Below are positions 35,111 through 42,976 of a DNA stretch of 64,000 nucleotides, in pieces. The notes beneath the pieces were generated by a model. That model did not search any database. It worked only from the letters and a program-made list of their open reading frames with translations, and had not been told where the DNA came from. The translations under genes and the position numbers were made by a program. This DNA comes from Serratia surfactantfaciens (GTDB lineage Bacteria; Pseudomonadota; Gammaproteobacteria; Enterobacterales; Enterobacteriaceae). Where the stretch lies: the NCBI RefSeq assembly GCF_001642805.2, contig NZ_CP016948.1, positions 2,480,001-2,544,000 on the forward strand, read 5' to 3'. Within the stretch, counting starts at the first letter, position 1. Each line of letters starts with the position of its first letter.

Positions 35111-36400
35111 TTATGGCAAAACGGACAGCCGCAGCGCCAGCGCGGCCAGGGTGACGAACAGGATCGGCAGCGTCATCATCACGCCTACGCGAAAATAATA
35201 GCCCCAGGTAATGACGATGTTCTTCCTTGCCAACACATGCAGCCACAGCAGCGTAGCCAGGCTGCCGATCGGGGTGATTTTGGGGCCGAGATCGCTGCCG
35301 ATAACGTTAGCGTAAATCATCGCCTGCTTGATGACGCCTTCCGCGCTGCTGCCGTCGATCGACAGCGCCCCCACCAGCACCGTCGGCATGTTATTCATGA
35401 CGGAGGAGAGAAACGCGCTCAGGAAACCGGTGCCGAGCGTCGCCGCCCACAGCCCCTGCCGCGCCAACGCATCCAGTACGCCGGACAGCAAATCGGTCAA
35501 GCCGGCATTGCGCAGCCCGTAGACCACCAGATACATGCCCAGCGAGAAAATCACAATCTGCCAAGGCGCCCCGCGCAGCACTTTGCCGGTATCGATCGCC
35601 CGCCCGCGTTTCGCCACCGCCAGCAGCACCAGCGCACCGCAGGCGGCGACCAAACTCACCGGTACGCCGAGCGGCTCCAGGCCGAAGAAGCCGATCAGCA
35701 ACAGCGCCAATACGGCCCAGCCGGTCCTAAACGTCGCGCGATCGCGGATCGCTTCCTGCGGTACCGGTAAGCGCGCCAACGCGTAGCGCAGGGGAATATC
35801 TTTGCGGAAGAACAGATGCAACATCACCAGCGTCGCCGCCACGGCGACGAGGTTGACCGGCACCATCACCGCCGCATACTCCGTAAAGCCCAAGTGGAAG
35901 AAATCCGCCGAAACGATATTCACCAAATTGGACACCACCAGCGGCAGGCTGGCGGTATCAGCGATAAAGCCTGCCGCCATCACGAAAGCCAGCACCGCCG
36001 CAGGGCGAAAGCCGAGCGCCGACAGCATGGCGATCACGATCGGCGTCAGGATCAGCGCAGCGCCGTCGTTCGCAAACAGCGCCGCCACCACCGCACCCAA
36101 CAACAGCATGTAGGTAAACAGCCAGCGCCCTTTACCGTTGCCCCAACGGGCGACATGCAAGGCGGTCCAGGCGAAAAAACCGCTCTCATCCAGCAACAGG
36201 CTGATAATGATGACGGCGATGAAGGTCGCGGTCGCATTCCAGACTATCTGCCACACCACGGGAATATCGCCGACGTGCACCACGCCGCTCAGCAATGCCA
36301 ACCCCGCCCCGATTGACGCGCTCCAGCCAATACCCAGCCCTTTCGGTTGCCAGATAACCAAGATCAACGTCAGAATAAAGATCGTCCCCGCCACTATCAT
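35111..36400 (-). CDS. arsB: Arsenite efflux permease ArsB
   Basis: A 429-residue membrane protein with about 12 spans. It has the family pattern [35 protein letters not shown] at the start, [13 protein letters not shown], and [14 protein letters not shown] and [20 protein letters not shown] toward the end. It exports arsenite and antimonite from the cytoplasm. It lies 14 bases before arsC and 70 bases after arsR. Confidence 0.95.
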   Translation of the reverse strand: MIVAGTIFILTLILVIWQPKGLGIGWSASIGAGLALLSGVVHVGDIPVVWQIVWNATATFIAVIIISLLLDESGFFAWTALHVARWGNGKGRWLFTYMLLLGAVVAALFANDGAALILTPIVIAMLSALGFRPAAVLAFVMAAGFIADTASLPLVVSNLVNIVSADFFHLGFTEYAAVMVPVNLVAVAATLVMLHLFFRKDIPLRYALARLPVPQEAIRDRATFRTGWAVLALLLIGFFGLEPLGVPVSLVAACGALVLLAVAKRGRAIDTGKVLRGAPWQIVIFSLGMYLVVYGLRNAGLTDLLSGVLDALARQGLWAATLGTGFLSAFLSSVMNNMPTVLVGALSIDGSSAEGVIKQAMIYANVIGSDLGPKITPIGSLATLLWLHVLARKNIVITWGYYFRVGVMMTLPILFVTLAALALRLSVLP

Positions 36401-36470
36401 CGCTGCCTCACTGCTCTCTCAAGCTTACATATATGTTTTTTCGAATATATAACGGCAAATTTTTTTACCG

Positions 36471-36797
36471 TTACGAGCAGCCTTTCGCCACGCGTTGCCC
36501 CAACGCCGCCACCTGCTCTGGACGGCACAGATAAGCCTGCTCAATAATCGCCGCCGCCCAGGCCGGCATATGCGGCGACAGGCGATAATGTATCCATTTG
36601 CCGTCGCGCCGATCGAGCAACAGCCCGCTTTCGCGCAGCATCGCCAGATGCCTTGAGATTTTGGGTTGCGGCAGCGCCAGAGCACCCGACAGCTCGCACA
36701 CGCACAGCTCGCCGGCGTGGCGCAGCAACAGCACCAGCGTCAGACGCGTATCGTCCGACAAGTTTTTAAACAGCTTCAGCGGCGTCAATGACGACAT
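36471..36797 (-). CDS. arsR: Arsenic-responsive repressor ArsR
   Basis: A 108-residue ArsR/SmtB protein. The metalloid site ELCVCELSGAL (Cys pair) sits at the start of the recognition helix region, followed by LPQPKISRHLAMLRESGLLLDRRDGKWIHYRL. Arsenite binding to the Cys residues should release DNA. A perfect 20-bp palindrome lies upstream at 36856. Confidence 0.95.
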   Translation of the reverse strand: MSSLTPLKLFKNLSDDTRLTLVLLLRHAGELCVCELSGALALPQPKISRHLAMLRESGLLLDRRDGKWIHYRLSPHMPAWAAAIIEQAYLCRPEQVAALGQRVAKGCS

Positions 36798-36855
36798 AAT
36801 GCGCTCCTGGTATTCTTTGCCCCACTATAATCCAGCGCTGGAACATTTCAAAATC

Positions 36856-36875
36856 ATATTCGTTTAAACGAATAT
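36856..36875 (-). promoter_or_regulatory. ars operator palindrome
   Basis: ATATTCGTTTAAACGAATAT is a perfect 20-bp palindrome about 60 bases upstream of arsR. A related AT-rich sequence (ATATGTTTTTTCGAATATAT) lies in the arsR-arsB gap. Confidence 0.75.
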
Positions 36876-37018
36876 AAATTCACGCGACATGTCATCGCGC
36901 ACGCCCGGCTATCGGCGAGTTAAGTTTCAGCTATCGATTCCATACGCCAAAGCCGCTGTTCATTATGTGCTCTTTCGCTACAATCGTGAGCACTGACATT
37001 CACCGTATCGAGGACACC

Positions 37019-37198
37019 ATGTACAACTTCTCCCGCTATCAGGCAAAAGAACTGGCGCTGGCTTACATGAGCGGCAAAAAACACGATCTGTCGCCACAGG
37101 AGTTTTTGCAGCAGTTGAAAAGCAGCGAAAGATCGTTTGAACACCTGCTGAAACACGGCAGCGAAATGCCGCGTGAAGTGCTGGTCAAAAGCTTCTGA
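37019..37198 (+). CDS. Small conserved-looking protein, unknown function
   Basis: A 59-residue protein, charged and helical (YQAKELALAYMSGKKHDLSPQEFLQQL), with no membrane segment, Cys or signal peptide. GAGGA sits 5 bases before the ATG and a strong terminator follows the stop, so it is probably a real single gene. I do not recognise a family. Confidence 0.65.
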   Translation: MYNFSRYQAKELALAYMSGKKHDLSPQEFLQQLKSSERSFEHLLKHGSEMPREVLVKSF

Positions 37199-37200
37199 AC

Positions 37201-37223
37201 GGCCGGTTGCCGGCCCCTTTTCC
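37201..37223 (+). terminator. Terminator after the 59-residue gene
   Basis: GGCCGG (37201-37206) pairs with CCGGCC (37210-37215) over a 3-base loop, then CCTTTTCC. Confidence 0.65.
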
Positions 37224-37296
37224 TCTACATCGCCGGTGGCGAGCCTGACGGGCCCGCGCATTCCCGGCTATCCATCCCCCTCACCTCACCGCAGAA

Positions 37297-37374
37297 TTTC
37301 GCCCCCATAGGCGAAAAGTTGATAAATTCGCACCAAAAAGCGAATTATTGACTTATTCGCATCAAGATGCGAAT
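37297..37374. promoter_or_regulatory. Three evenly spaced TTCGC/GCGAA palindromes upstream of satD-like gene
   Basis: Three dyads lie in the promoter. TTTCGCC...GGCGAAA spans 37297-37316, AATTCGC...GCGAATT spans 37325-37346, and ATTCGCATC-AA-GATGCGAAT spans 37355-37374. Their centres are exactly 29 bp apart. A TTGACT hexamer at 37348-37353 lies between the second and third, so binding would cover the promoter. Confidence 0.75.
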
Positions 37375-37409
37375 TTATAGTCTTCCTTCTACCAACAACG
37401 GATCACGCC

Positions 37410-38006
37410 ATGCCGACGCCAATCAGCGTAATCAGCGGCGATCTGGTCGATTCTCGCCGGTCAGACACCGTCAACTATCTTAACGGGCTGCACAGCCTGC
37501 TCGAACGGCTGCAGCGCGATGGGCGGCTGCATCAGGTGGAGATTTTCCGTGGTGACGCCTTCCAGGCGCAGGCCGCCCCCGAGGACGGGCTGTTTCTGGC
37601 GGTGTACGTTCGCCTTGCCCTGCGGGCGATGGGCGCCGTGCACTGGGATGCGCGCATCGCCGTCGGGCTGGGCAGCCAGCGGCCCGACGCCATCGGTTAC
37701 GGCAGCGCCTTTATCAATTCCGGCAGCGCGCTGGACGCCATGGCGAAAAATTGCCGGCTGGCTCTGAAAACCGACAACGATCGGACAAACGCCATTGTCA
37801 GCGATCTGCTGCCGATGTTAGATCATGTGATTAGCCGCCTGTCACAGACCGAAGCGCGCATCGTCCAGGCAAGAATGTTCGCTGACAGCGGCGCGGCCGT
37901 GGCGGGCCAACTGCAAAAAGCCGCCTCCACGGTCTCCGCCGCGCTGAAACGCGCGGCCTACGAGGAAATCATGCGGTTTATTCACGCCATTAACAGGATC
38001 GTCTGA
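37410..38006 (+). CDS. SatD-family protein
   Basis: A 198-residue protein. It opens ISVISGDLVDSRRSD and has QVEIFRGDAFQAQAAPEDGL and RIAVGLGSQ, which I take as the SatD family. The C-terminal part (about 145-190, TEARIVQARMFADSGAAVAGQ then STVSAALKRAAYEE) reads like a helix-turn-helix, so it could bind the palindrome array upstream and regulate its own operon. The next gene, a DUF3307 membrane protein, starts 3 bases after the stop, so the two are a unit. The cellular role of this pair is not established to my knowledge. Confidence 0.72.
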   Translation: MPTPISVISGDLVDSRRSDTVNYLNGLHSLLERLQRDGRLHQVEIFRGDAFQAQAAPEDGLFLAVYVRLALRAMGAVHWDARIAVGLGSQRPDAIGYGSAFINSGSALDAMAKNCRLALKTDNDRTNAIVSDLLPMLDHVISRLSQTEARIVQARMFADSGAAVAGQLQKAASTVSAALKRAAYEEIMRFIHAINRIV

Positions 38007-38008
38007 CT

Positions 38009-38782
38009 ATGGATCTGACCTATACGCCCTTGCTGGCCTGGCTGTTGCTCGCCCACTTGCTGGCGGATTTTCCGCTGCAGCCGCGGAGTTGGGTGGAAGA
38101 TAAAATCCAACATCGCGCGCGCTCGCGTTTTCTGCTGTTGCACGCCTTGCTGCACGGGGTGCTGGCCGCCTGGGTGGTGGCCGGTTTCGGCCTGCTGCAC
38201 GGCGGGCTCTCTTCACGCCAGGTGCTGGCCGGCCTGCTGGTCATCGCCCTCAGCCACTACCTGATCGATTGGCTGAAAGTCACCATCATGGCCCGCCTGA
38301 GCCCGGCCCGCAGTTTCCTGCTCGATCAGGGATTGCATCTGGCGGTGATCGCCTTGCTGTGGCTGGGGCTGACGCCGAATGCGGCTGAACTGCTCGCCGC
38401 GCTGGGGCGGCAACTGGGGAGTTGGCAAACCGGCCTGGTGCTGGTGGCTTACAGCCTGATTTATCTGCCGATGAGTCTGCTGATCGGGCAACTGCTGGCG
38501 CGCTGGACGCCGCAAATGCCGCCTTCGGCCAAGGCCGACAACGACTCGCTGCTGCGCGCAGGCAAACAGATTGGCTACTTGGAGAGAACGCTGATCCTGA
38601 CCTTTGTGCTGCTGGGGCAGATCCCGGCGATCGGTTTTTTGCTGGCGGCCAAATCCATCTTCCGTTTCGGCGATCTGCGCCAGAGCGACGATAAGATGCG
38701 TACCGAGTATGTGCTGCTCGGCACGCTGTTTTCCTTCACGCTGACCATCATGCTCGGCCTGTTGGTCAACAAACTGCTGTAG
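38009..38782 (+). CDS. DUF3307-family inner-membrane protein
   Basis: A 257-residue protein with about six hydrophobic spans. The N-terminal LLLAHLLADFPLQPRSWVEDK with a following HALLHGVLA and SHYLIDWLK places it in DUF3307, where His and Asp residues on helices recur. The cytosolic stretch between spans (about 165-190) carries KADNDSLLRAGKQIGYLERTLIL. It is tightly coupled to the SatD-like gene. Function unknown; SatD-DUF3307 pairing suggests a membrane system under autoregulated control. Confidence 0.75.
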   Translation: MDLTYTPLLAWLLLAHLLADFPLQPRSWVEDKIQHRARSRFLLLHALLHGVLAAWVVAGFGLLHGGLSSRQVLAGLLVIALSHYLIDWLKVTIMARLSPARSFLLDQGLHLAVIALLWLGLTPNAAELLAALGRQLGSWQTGLVLVAYSLIYLPMSLLIGQLLARWTPQMPPSAKADNDSLLRAGKQIGYLERTLILTFVLLGQIPAIGFLLAAKSIFRFGDLRQSDDKMRTEYVLLGTLFSFTLTIMLGLLVNKLL

Positions 38783-38788
38783 CGGTGA

Positions 38789-38810
38789 GGGGGCGAAGCA
38801 TTTCGCCCCC
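38789..38810. terminator. Bidirectional terminator
   Basis: GGGGGCGAA (38789-38797) and TTCGCCCCC (38802-38810) form a perfect 9-bp stem with a 4-base loop between convergent genes. Confidence 0.75.
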
Positions 38811-38830
38811 GAAGTGAACGCCGAGGCGGC

Positions 38831-41530
38831 TTACAGCCACTCGCCGAAGCGGCGAATGTAGAAACGCTTCATCATCTGCGCAACCACGCAGTAACTGACC
38901 AACGTCGCGGCCAGCCACGGGAAGTATTCCCACGGCAGCGGCTGCAGGCCAACCAGGGCACCGAGCGGCGAGAACGGAATGTAGATGCCGAGCGCCATCA
39001 CCAACCCGGTGGTCAGCAACACCGGCAGCGCCGCGGTGCTCTGAATGAACGGGATCTTCTGGGTGCGCAGCATATGTACCACCAGCGTTTGCGACAGCAG
39101 CCCCTCGATGAACCAACCAGACTGGAACAGCGCCTGGTGTTCCACGCTGTTGGCGGCGAACACGTACCACATCAGCGCATAGGTCGTAATATCGAAGATC
39201 GACGAGGTCGGCCCAATCCACAGCATAAAGCGCCCGATGTTTTTGGAATCCCACTTGCGCGGCTTGCGCAGGAACTCTTTGTCCATCTTGTCCCACGGCA
39301 GCGACAGCTGAGAAATGTCGTACATCAGGTTCTGAATCAACAGGTGGATCGCCAACATCGGCAGGAACGGAATGAAGGCGCTGGCCACCAGCACCGAGAA
39401 CACGTTGCCGAAGTTGGAGCTGGCGGTCATGTTCAGGTACTTGATGATATTGCCGAAGGTCTCGCGCCCCTTGATCACCCCCTCTTCCAGCACCATCAGG
39501 TTCTTTTCCAACAGAATGATGTCCGCCGACTCCTTGGCGATGTCGGTGCCGGTATCGACCGAAATGCCGACGTCGGCGTCGCGCAGCGCCGGGGCATCGT
39601 TGATGCCGTCGCCGAGGAAACCGACGGTATGGCCGTTGGCCTGCAGCATTTTCAGCACCCGCGATTTTTGCAGCGGCGTCAGCTTGGTGAACACCGTGCG
39701 CAGCTCCACTTCGCGCGCCAGCTCTTCGTCATCCATCTGTTCAATCTGCAGCCCGGAGAGCGGTTCACCCGGCTCCAGCCCGACGTCGCGGCAAATCTTG
39801 CAGGTGATCACCGGGTTGTCGCCGGTCAGCACCTTCACCGTCACGCCGTTTTCCTGCAGTGCGGCGATCGCCTGCTGCGCGCTCTCCTTCGGCGGATCGA
39901 GGAAGGTCAGCAGCCCCTGCACCACCATGTCGCGCTCATCGGCCACGCTCAGCGGTTCGGCCGAGCGTTGCGCATCCAGCTCGCGCGTCGCCAGCACCAG
40001 CACGCGGAAGCCATCTTCGTTATACTCGCGAGCCAGCGCCTGCAGCGCCGCACGACGCGTTTCATCCAGTTCCAGCGTCTTGTCGCCTTCGCGCACGTGG
40101 GTGGCGATCTCCAGCATCTCCTCCACCGCGCCCTTACAGATCAGCTGCTGTCTGCCATGCTCATCCGCCACCACGATCGACAGACGGCGGCGCACGAAAT
40201 CGAACGGCAGCTCATCCACCTTGCTGAAACGTCCCAGGGCTTCGATCCCCGGTTTGCCGCGCCCGAAGCGGATCACCGCCTGGTCCATCAGGTTCTTCAT
40301 GCCGCTCTGGTGGAAGCTGTTCAGCCAGGCCAGGTGCAGCACCTCGTTATCCCTGGCGCCATTGACGTCGATGTGGTGCTCGAGAATGATGCGATCCTGC
40401 GTCAGCGTACCGGTCTTGTCGGTACAGAGCACGTCCATGGCGCCGAAGTTCTGAATGGCGTTCAGGCGCTTCACCACCACCTTGCGGCGCGACATGGCGA
40501 TCGCCCCTTTCGCCAGGTTGGAGCTGACGATCATCGGCAGCATTTCCGGCGTCAGACCGACCGCCACCGCCAGCGCGAACAACGCCGCTTCGCTCCAGTC
40601 GCCTTTGGTGAAGCCGTTGATCAGCAACACCACCGGCACCATCACCAGCATGAAGCGAATCAACAGCCAGCTGACGCTGTTCACCCCGCGATCGAACGCG
40701 GTTTGCGCCCGCGAACCGACGATCGACTTGGCGAGCGAGCCGAAGTAGGTGCGCCCGCCGGTCGCCACCACCACTGCCGTCGCGGTACCGCTGGCGACGT
40801 TGGTGCCCATCAGGCAGATGTTGGACAGCTCAAGCAGCGCGTTCTCGCTGGAGACCTCCCCTTCGCTCGACTTCTGCGCCACGTTGCCCATCGCATCGTA
40901 TTTCTCGATAGGGATCGCTTCACCGGTCAAAATCGCCTGGCTGATGAACAGATCGCGCGAGGCGATAAGGCGCACGTCGGCCGGCACCATGTCGCCGGCG
41001 GAGAGCTGAATGATATCCCCCGGCACCAGTTCGCGGATCGGCACCTCCAGCGTCAGCGGATGCGCGCTGTAGCTGCTGCGGCGCAGCACCGTAGCGGTGG
41101 TACGCACCATCGATTTCAGCGCTTCCGCCGCCTTATTGGTGCGATATTCCTGCCAGAAACGCAACAGCCCGCTCAACGTGACCATGGTCAGGATGATGAT
41201 GACGCCGGTAAGTTCAGTTTCTTCACCGCTCTGGAGCGGCAGCCAATAATCGGTAAAGAAACTGATCGCAGCCAGCACCATCAGCACGAAGATAAACGGG
41301 TTATTGAAGGCCTTGATCAGCTGGATCAGGGCGTGCGGTGCCTTGTCGTGGGCGACCTGGTTGGCGCCGAACTGTTCCAGCCGTTCATCGGCGTCGTCCT
41401 GGGTCAAGCCGTTGCGGTTGCACTTCAGGTTCGCCAGCGTCTGGGCGATGCTGTTGGTCGCCTCTTGCGCAATGGCGTAGCTCACCGCGTCTTTATCACG
41501 GCGGTGCGTTCTTTCATTAATCTGAGTCAT
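38831..41530 (-). CDS. mgtB: Magnesium-importing P-type ATPase (MgtB/MgtA)
   Basis: An 899-residue P3B-type ATPase. It has the phosphorylation motif MDVLCTDKTGTLTQD, the hinge LGDGINDAPALRDADVGISVD, the TGE loop ILTGEAIPIEKYD, and about ten membrane spans, with the conserved C-terminal NLMYDISQLSLPWDKMDKE. It imports Mg2+ when external levels fall. It resembles Salmonella MgtB closely and follows mgtC, hence the symbol; MgtA is nearly as similar. A short leader ORF lies in the 245-base gap before it. Expression is probably controlled by PhoP and by the leader. Confidence 0.93.
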   Translation of the reverse strand: MTQINERTHRRDKDAVSYAIAQEATNSIAQTLANLKCNRNGLTQDDADERLEQFGANQVAHDKAPHALIQLIKAFNNPFIFVLMVLAAISFFTDYWLPLQSGEETELTGVIIILTMVTLSGLLRFWQEYRTNKAAEALKSMVRTTATVLRRSSYSAHPLTLEVPIRELVPGDIIQLSAGDMVPADVRLIASRDLFISQAILTGEAIPIEKYDAMGNVAQKSSEGEVSSENALLELSNICLMGTNVASGTATAVVVATGGRTYFGSLAKSIVGSRAQTAFDRGVNSVSWLLIRFMLVMVPVVLLINGFTKGDWSEAALFALAVAVGLTPEMLPMIVSSNLAKGAIAMSRRKVVVKRLNAIQNFGAMDVLCTDKTGTLTQDRIILEHHIDVNGARDNEVLHLAWLNSFHQSGMKNLMDQAVIRFGRGKPGIEALGRFSKVDELPFDFVRRRLSIVVADEHGRQQLICKGAVEEMLEIATHVREGDKTLELDETRRAALQALAREYNEDGFRVLVLATRELDAQRSAEPLSVADERDMVVQGLLTFLDPPKESAQQAIAALQENGVTVKVLTGDNPVITCKICRDVGLEPGEPLSGLQIEQMDDEELAREVELRTVFTKLTPLQKSRVLKMLQANGHTVGFLGDGINDAPALRDADVGISVDTGTDIAKESADIILLEKNLMVLEEGVIKGRETFGNIIKYLNMTASSNFGNVFSVLVASAFIPFLPMLAIHLLIQNLMYDISQLSLPWDKMDKEFLRKPRKWDSKNIGRFMLWIGPTSSIFDITTYALMWYVFAANSVEHQALFQSGWFIEGLLSQTLVVHMLRTQKIPFIQSTAALPVLLTTGLVMALGIYIPFSPLGALVGLQPLPWEYFPWLAATLVSYCVVAQMMKRFYIRRFGEWL

Positions 41531-41637
41531 AACGCTATTCTCTTATTTTAGTTCTGCGCACAGGGTTCTCCCGCCCGATAAACAGGTGACTATGCACAGC
41601 TTGGAATTTGTTTAATTAGCGCGACTGAATGGCGAGA

Positions 41638-41688
41638 TCACCCGGCCAGCCACGCAAGAATTATTTCCCTTCCGGGGTCATCGTCCAT
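41638..41688 (-). CDS. Candidate leader peptide upstream of mgtB
   Basis: A 16-codon ORF, MDDDPGREIILAWLAG, with a very strong AAGGAGG five bases before the ATG. It ends 107 bases before mgtB, inside the mgtC-mgtB gap. The acidic-proline start (DDDP) recalls the MgtL leader of mgtA (MEPDP), where acidic and proline codons destabilise ribosomes at low Mg2+ and permit read-through. Role inferred from position and composition; no known MgtL sequence similarity beyond this. Confidence 0.6.
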   Translation of the reverse strand: MDDDPGREIILAWLAG

Positions 41689-41775
41689 AACGCCTCCTTA
41701 ATGCCCAACGTTATTCACGGCGTGCCTGAATAAACCCGAACATGCAATCAAGTTAATAAATATTTATATGATTAA

Positions 41776-42474
41776 TCAGACCGGTAATTCGGACGCAACG
41801 CGCCAGCGAACGGCGCTCACACTTTTTTCCAGGCTGATGCGGCAGACAATACCCTCAATTTCTTTTTGCGCGGCCGGCGTGGCGTTAATTTCCGCGCACA
41901 CTTCCAATTGCCCAGGGCTGGCAATATCGGCGCTGCGCAAGGATTGCAACCGCAAGGCCACGCCGTTCAACGCCTGCAATATCAGGGTGCGCACCAGAAT
42001 TTCATCCTGCTCGCCGCAGGTCACCTGAATGCGATAGCACAGTTCGAGATCGGTCGCCTGCTGTTGCGGCTGCAGGTTGATGCGCTGCGCGGCTTCGCGC
42101 AGCAGGATATTGGCGCACAGGATAACTAGCGTGGCGACCACCGCATCCCAATGCTGGCCCAGGCCGCACAGCACGCCGATGCCCGCAGAACACCACAGCG
42201 TGGCGGCGGTGTTGAGGCCGCGAATGTTCAGCCCTTCACGCATGATTACGCCGGCGCCGAGGAAGCCGATGCCGGATACGATCTGCGCGGCCACGCGGCC
42301 GGCACTGGCCGGATCGGTGGACATAGAGCTGAGAATGAAGACCGCTGCGCCGGTCGCCACCAGCGCATTGGTGCGCAGGCCGGCCATGCGTTGGCGCCAC
42401 TGGCGCTCGGCGCCAATCACCGCGCCCAGGCACATCGCCAGCAATAAATTTAAAACGAAAGGAGTCATAGCCAT
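41776..42474 (-). CDS. mgtC: MgtC/SapB-family protein
   Basis: A 232-residue inner-membrane protein. The N-terminal membrane domain has CLGAVIGAERQWRQRMAGLRTNALVATGAA and GFLGAGVIMREGLNIRGLNTAATLW, and the C-terminal ~90 residues form the ACT-like soluble domain. In Salmonella MgtC inhibits the F1Fo ATP synthase and supports growth at low Mg2+ and inside macrophages. AAGGGG precedes 42474; a second in-frame ATG six bases downstream is possible. It heads an operon with mgtB and has a leader of about 350 bases. Confidence 0.93.
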   Translation of the reverse strand: MAMTPFVLNLLLAMCLGAVIGAERQWRQRMAGLRTNALVATGAAVFILSSMSTDPASAGRVAAQIVSGIGFLGAGVIMREGLNIRGLNTAATLWCSAGIGVLCGLGQHWDAVVATLVILCANILLREAAQRINLQPQQQATDLELCYRIQVTCGEQDEILVRTLILQALNGVALRLQSLRSADIASPGQLEVCAEINATPAAQKEIEGIVCRISLEKSVSAVRWRVASELPV

Positions 42475-42510
42475 GACTTTCCCCTTAATTAACGACAGGA
42501 GATAAAATCA

Positions 42511-42555
42511 TGTGCTGTTTAGCACACGCGAAAACGCGCTGAAAATAAATCAGCG
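42511..42555 (-). promoter_or_regulatory. Overlapping hairpins in the mgtC leader
   Basis: Three stems abut or overlap. TGTGCT/AGCACA (42511-42526) comes first, then CGCG/CGCG (42527-42538), then CGCTGA/TCAGCG (42537-42555). The last two share CG at 42537-42538, so they exclude each other. This is the pattern expected of a leader that switches structure; Salmonella mgtC has such a leader. Confidence 0.55.
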
Positions 42556-42557
42556 AA

Positions 42558-42605
42558 TCAGCGTGTCATGCCTGGAGGGAAAAGGCTGTGGCTGCAGAAT
42601 ACCAT
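42558..42605 (-). CDS. Possible leader ORF in the mgtC 5' region
   Basis: A 15-codon ORF, MVFCSHSLFPPGMTR, with GGA 8 bases upstream, ending just before the overlapping hairpins. The consecutive prolines recall the proline-sensing mgtP leader of Salmonella. Ribosome site is weak; a guess from position. Confidence 0.35.
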   Translation of the reverse strand: MVFCSHSLFPPGMTR

Positions 42606-42853
42606 AATAACGTCCAACTCAATTCACCTGAAGCCACCTGGCATCAGGAAACGTTTTCTTATTCGGGTATGCACAGCTCAGAAATAACTGGAGAGGGGTG
42701 CTGCCCGCCGCTAGCGGCAAGCAACAAATCAGAAGAGAATTGGTCAGCTTGCCTTATTTATTTTATTACAACTGCAACTGTCCAATTGGGTTTCTCCACC
42801 GAAATTTTGGCTGAGTATAGTGACGTCGGATAATGAAGTAAAGGCTAATTTAT

Positions 42854-42870
42854 TAAACGAAAAATAAACT
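42854..42870 (-). promoter_or_regulatory. Candidate PhoP box for mgtC
   Basis: On the minus strand AGTTTA-TTTTT-CGTTTA, a direct repeat with 5-bp spacer as in the PhoP consensus (T/G)GTTTA-N5-(T/G)GTTTA. TTTACT lies 10 bases downstream as a possible -10. The rest of the 42475-42976 gap holds the mgtC leader and the start region of the next gene. Confidence 0.55.
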
Positions 42871-42976
42871 GAAATACCGCACTGATATTTCGATGTCACA
42901 AATAGGGCGCGGCAACGTTGGGTAGCGGTGTGCTTATCGGTAAACTGCCCTCCTTCATCTTTCAAGGACGCCTCCG

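Noticed and set aside
39074..41551. Open frame of 825 codons antisense to mgtB
   Set aside because: It mirrors the ATPase gene in high-GC DNA, is rich in Arg, His and Gln, and has no domain; a shadow frame.
42588..42833. 81-codon plus-strand frame in the mgtC leader region
   Set aside because: No ribosome site or family; it overlaps the inferred mgtC leader on the other strand.
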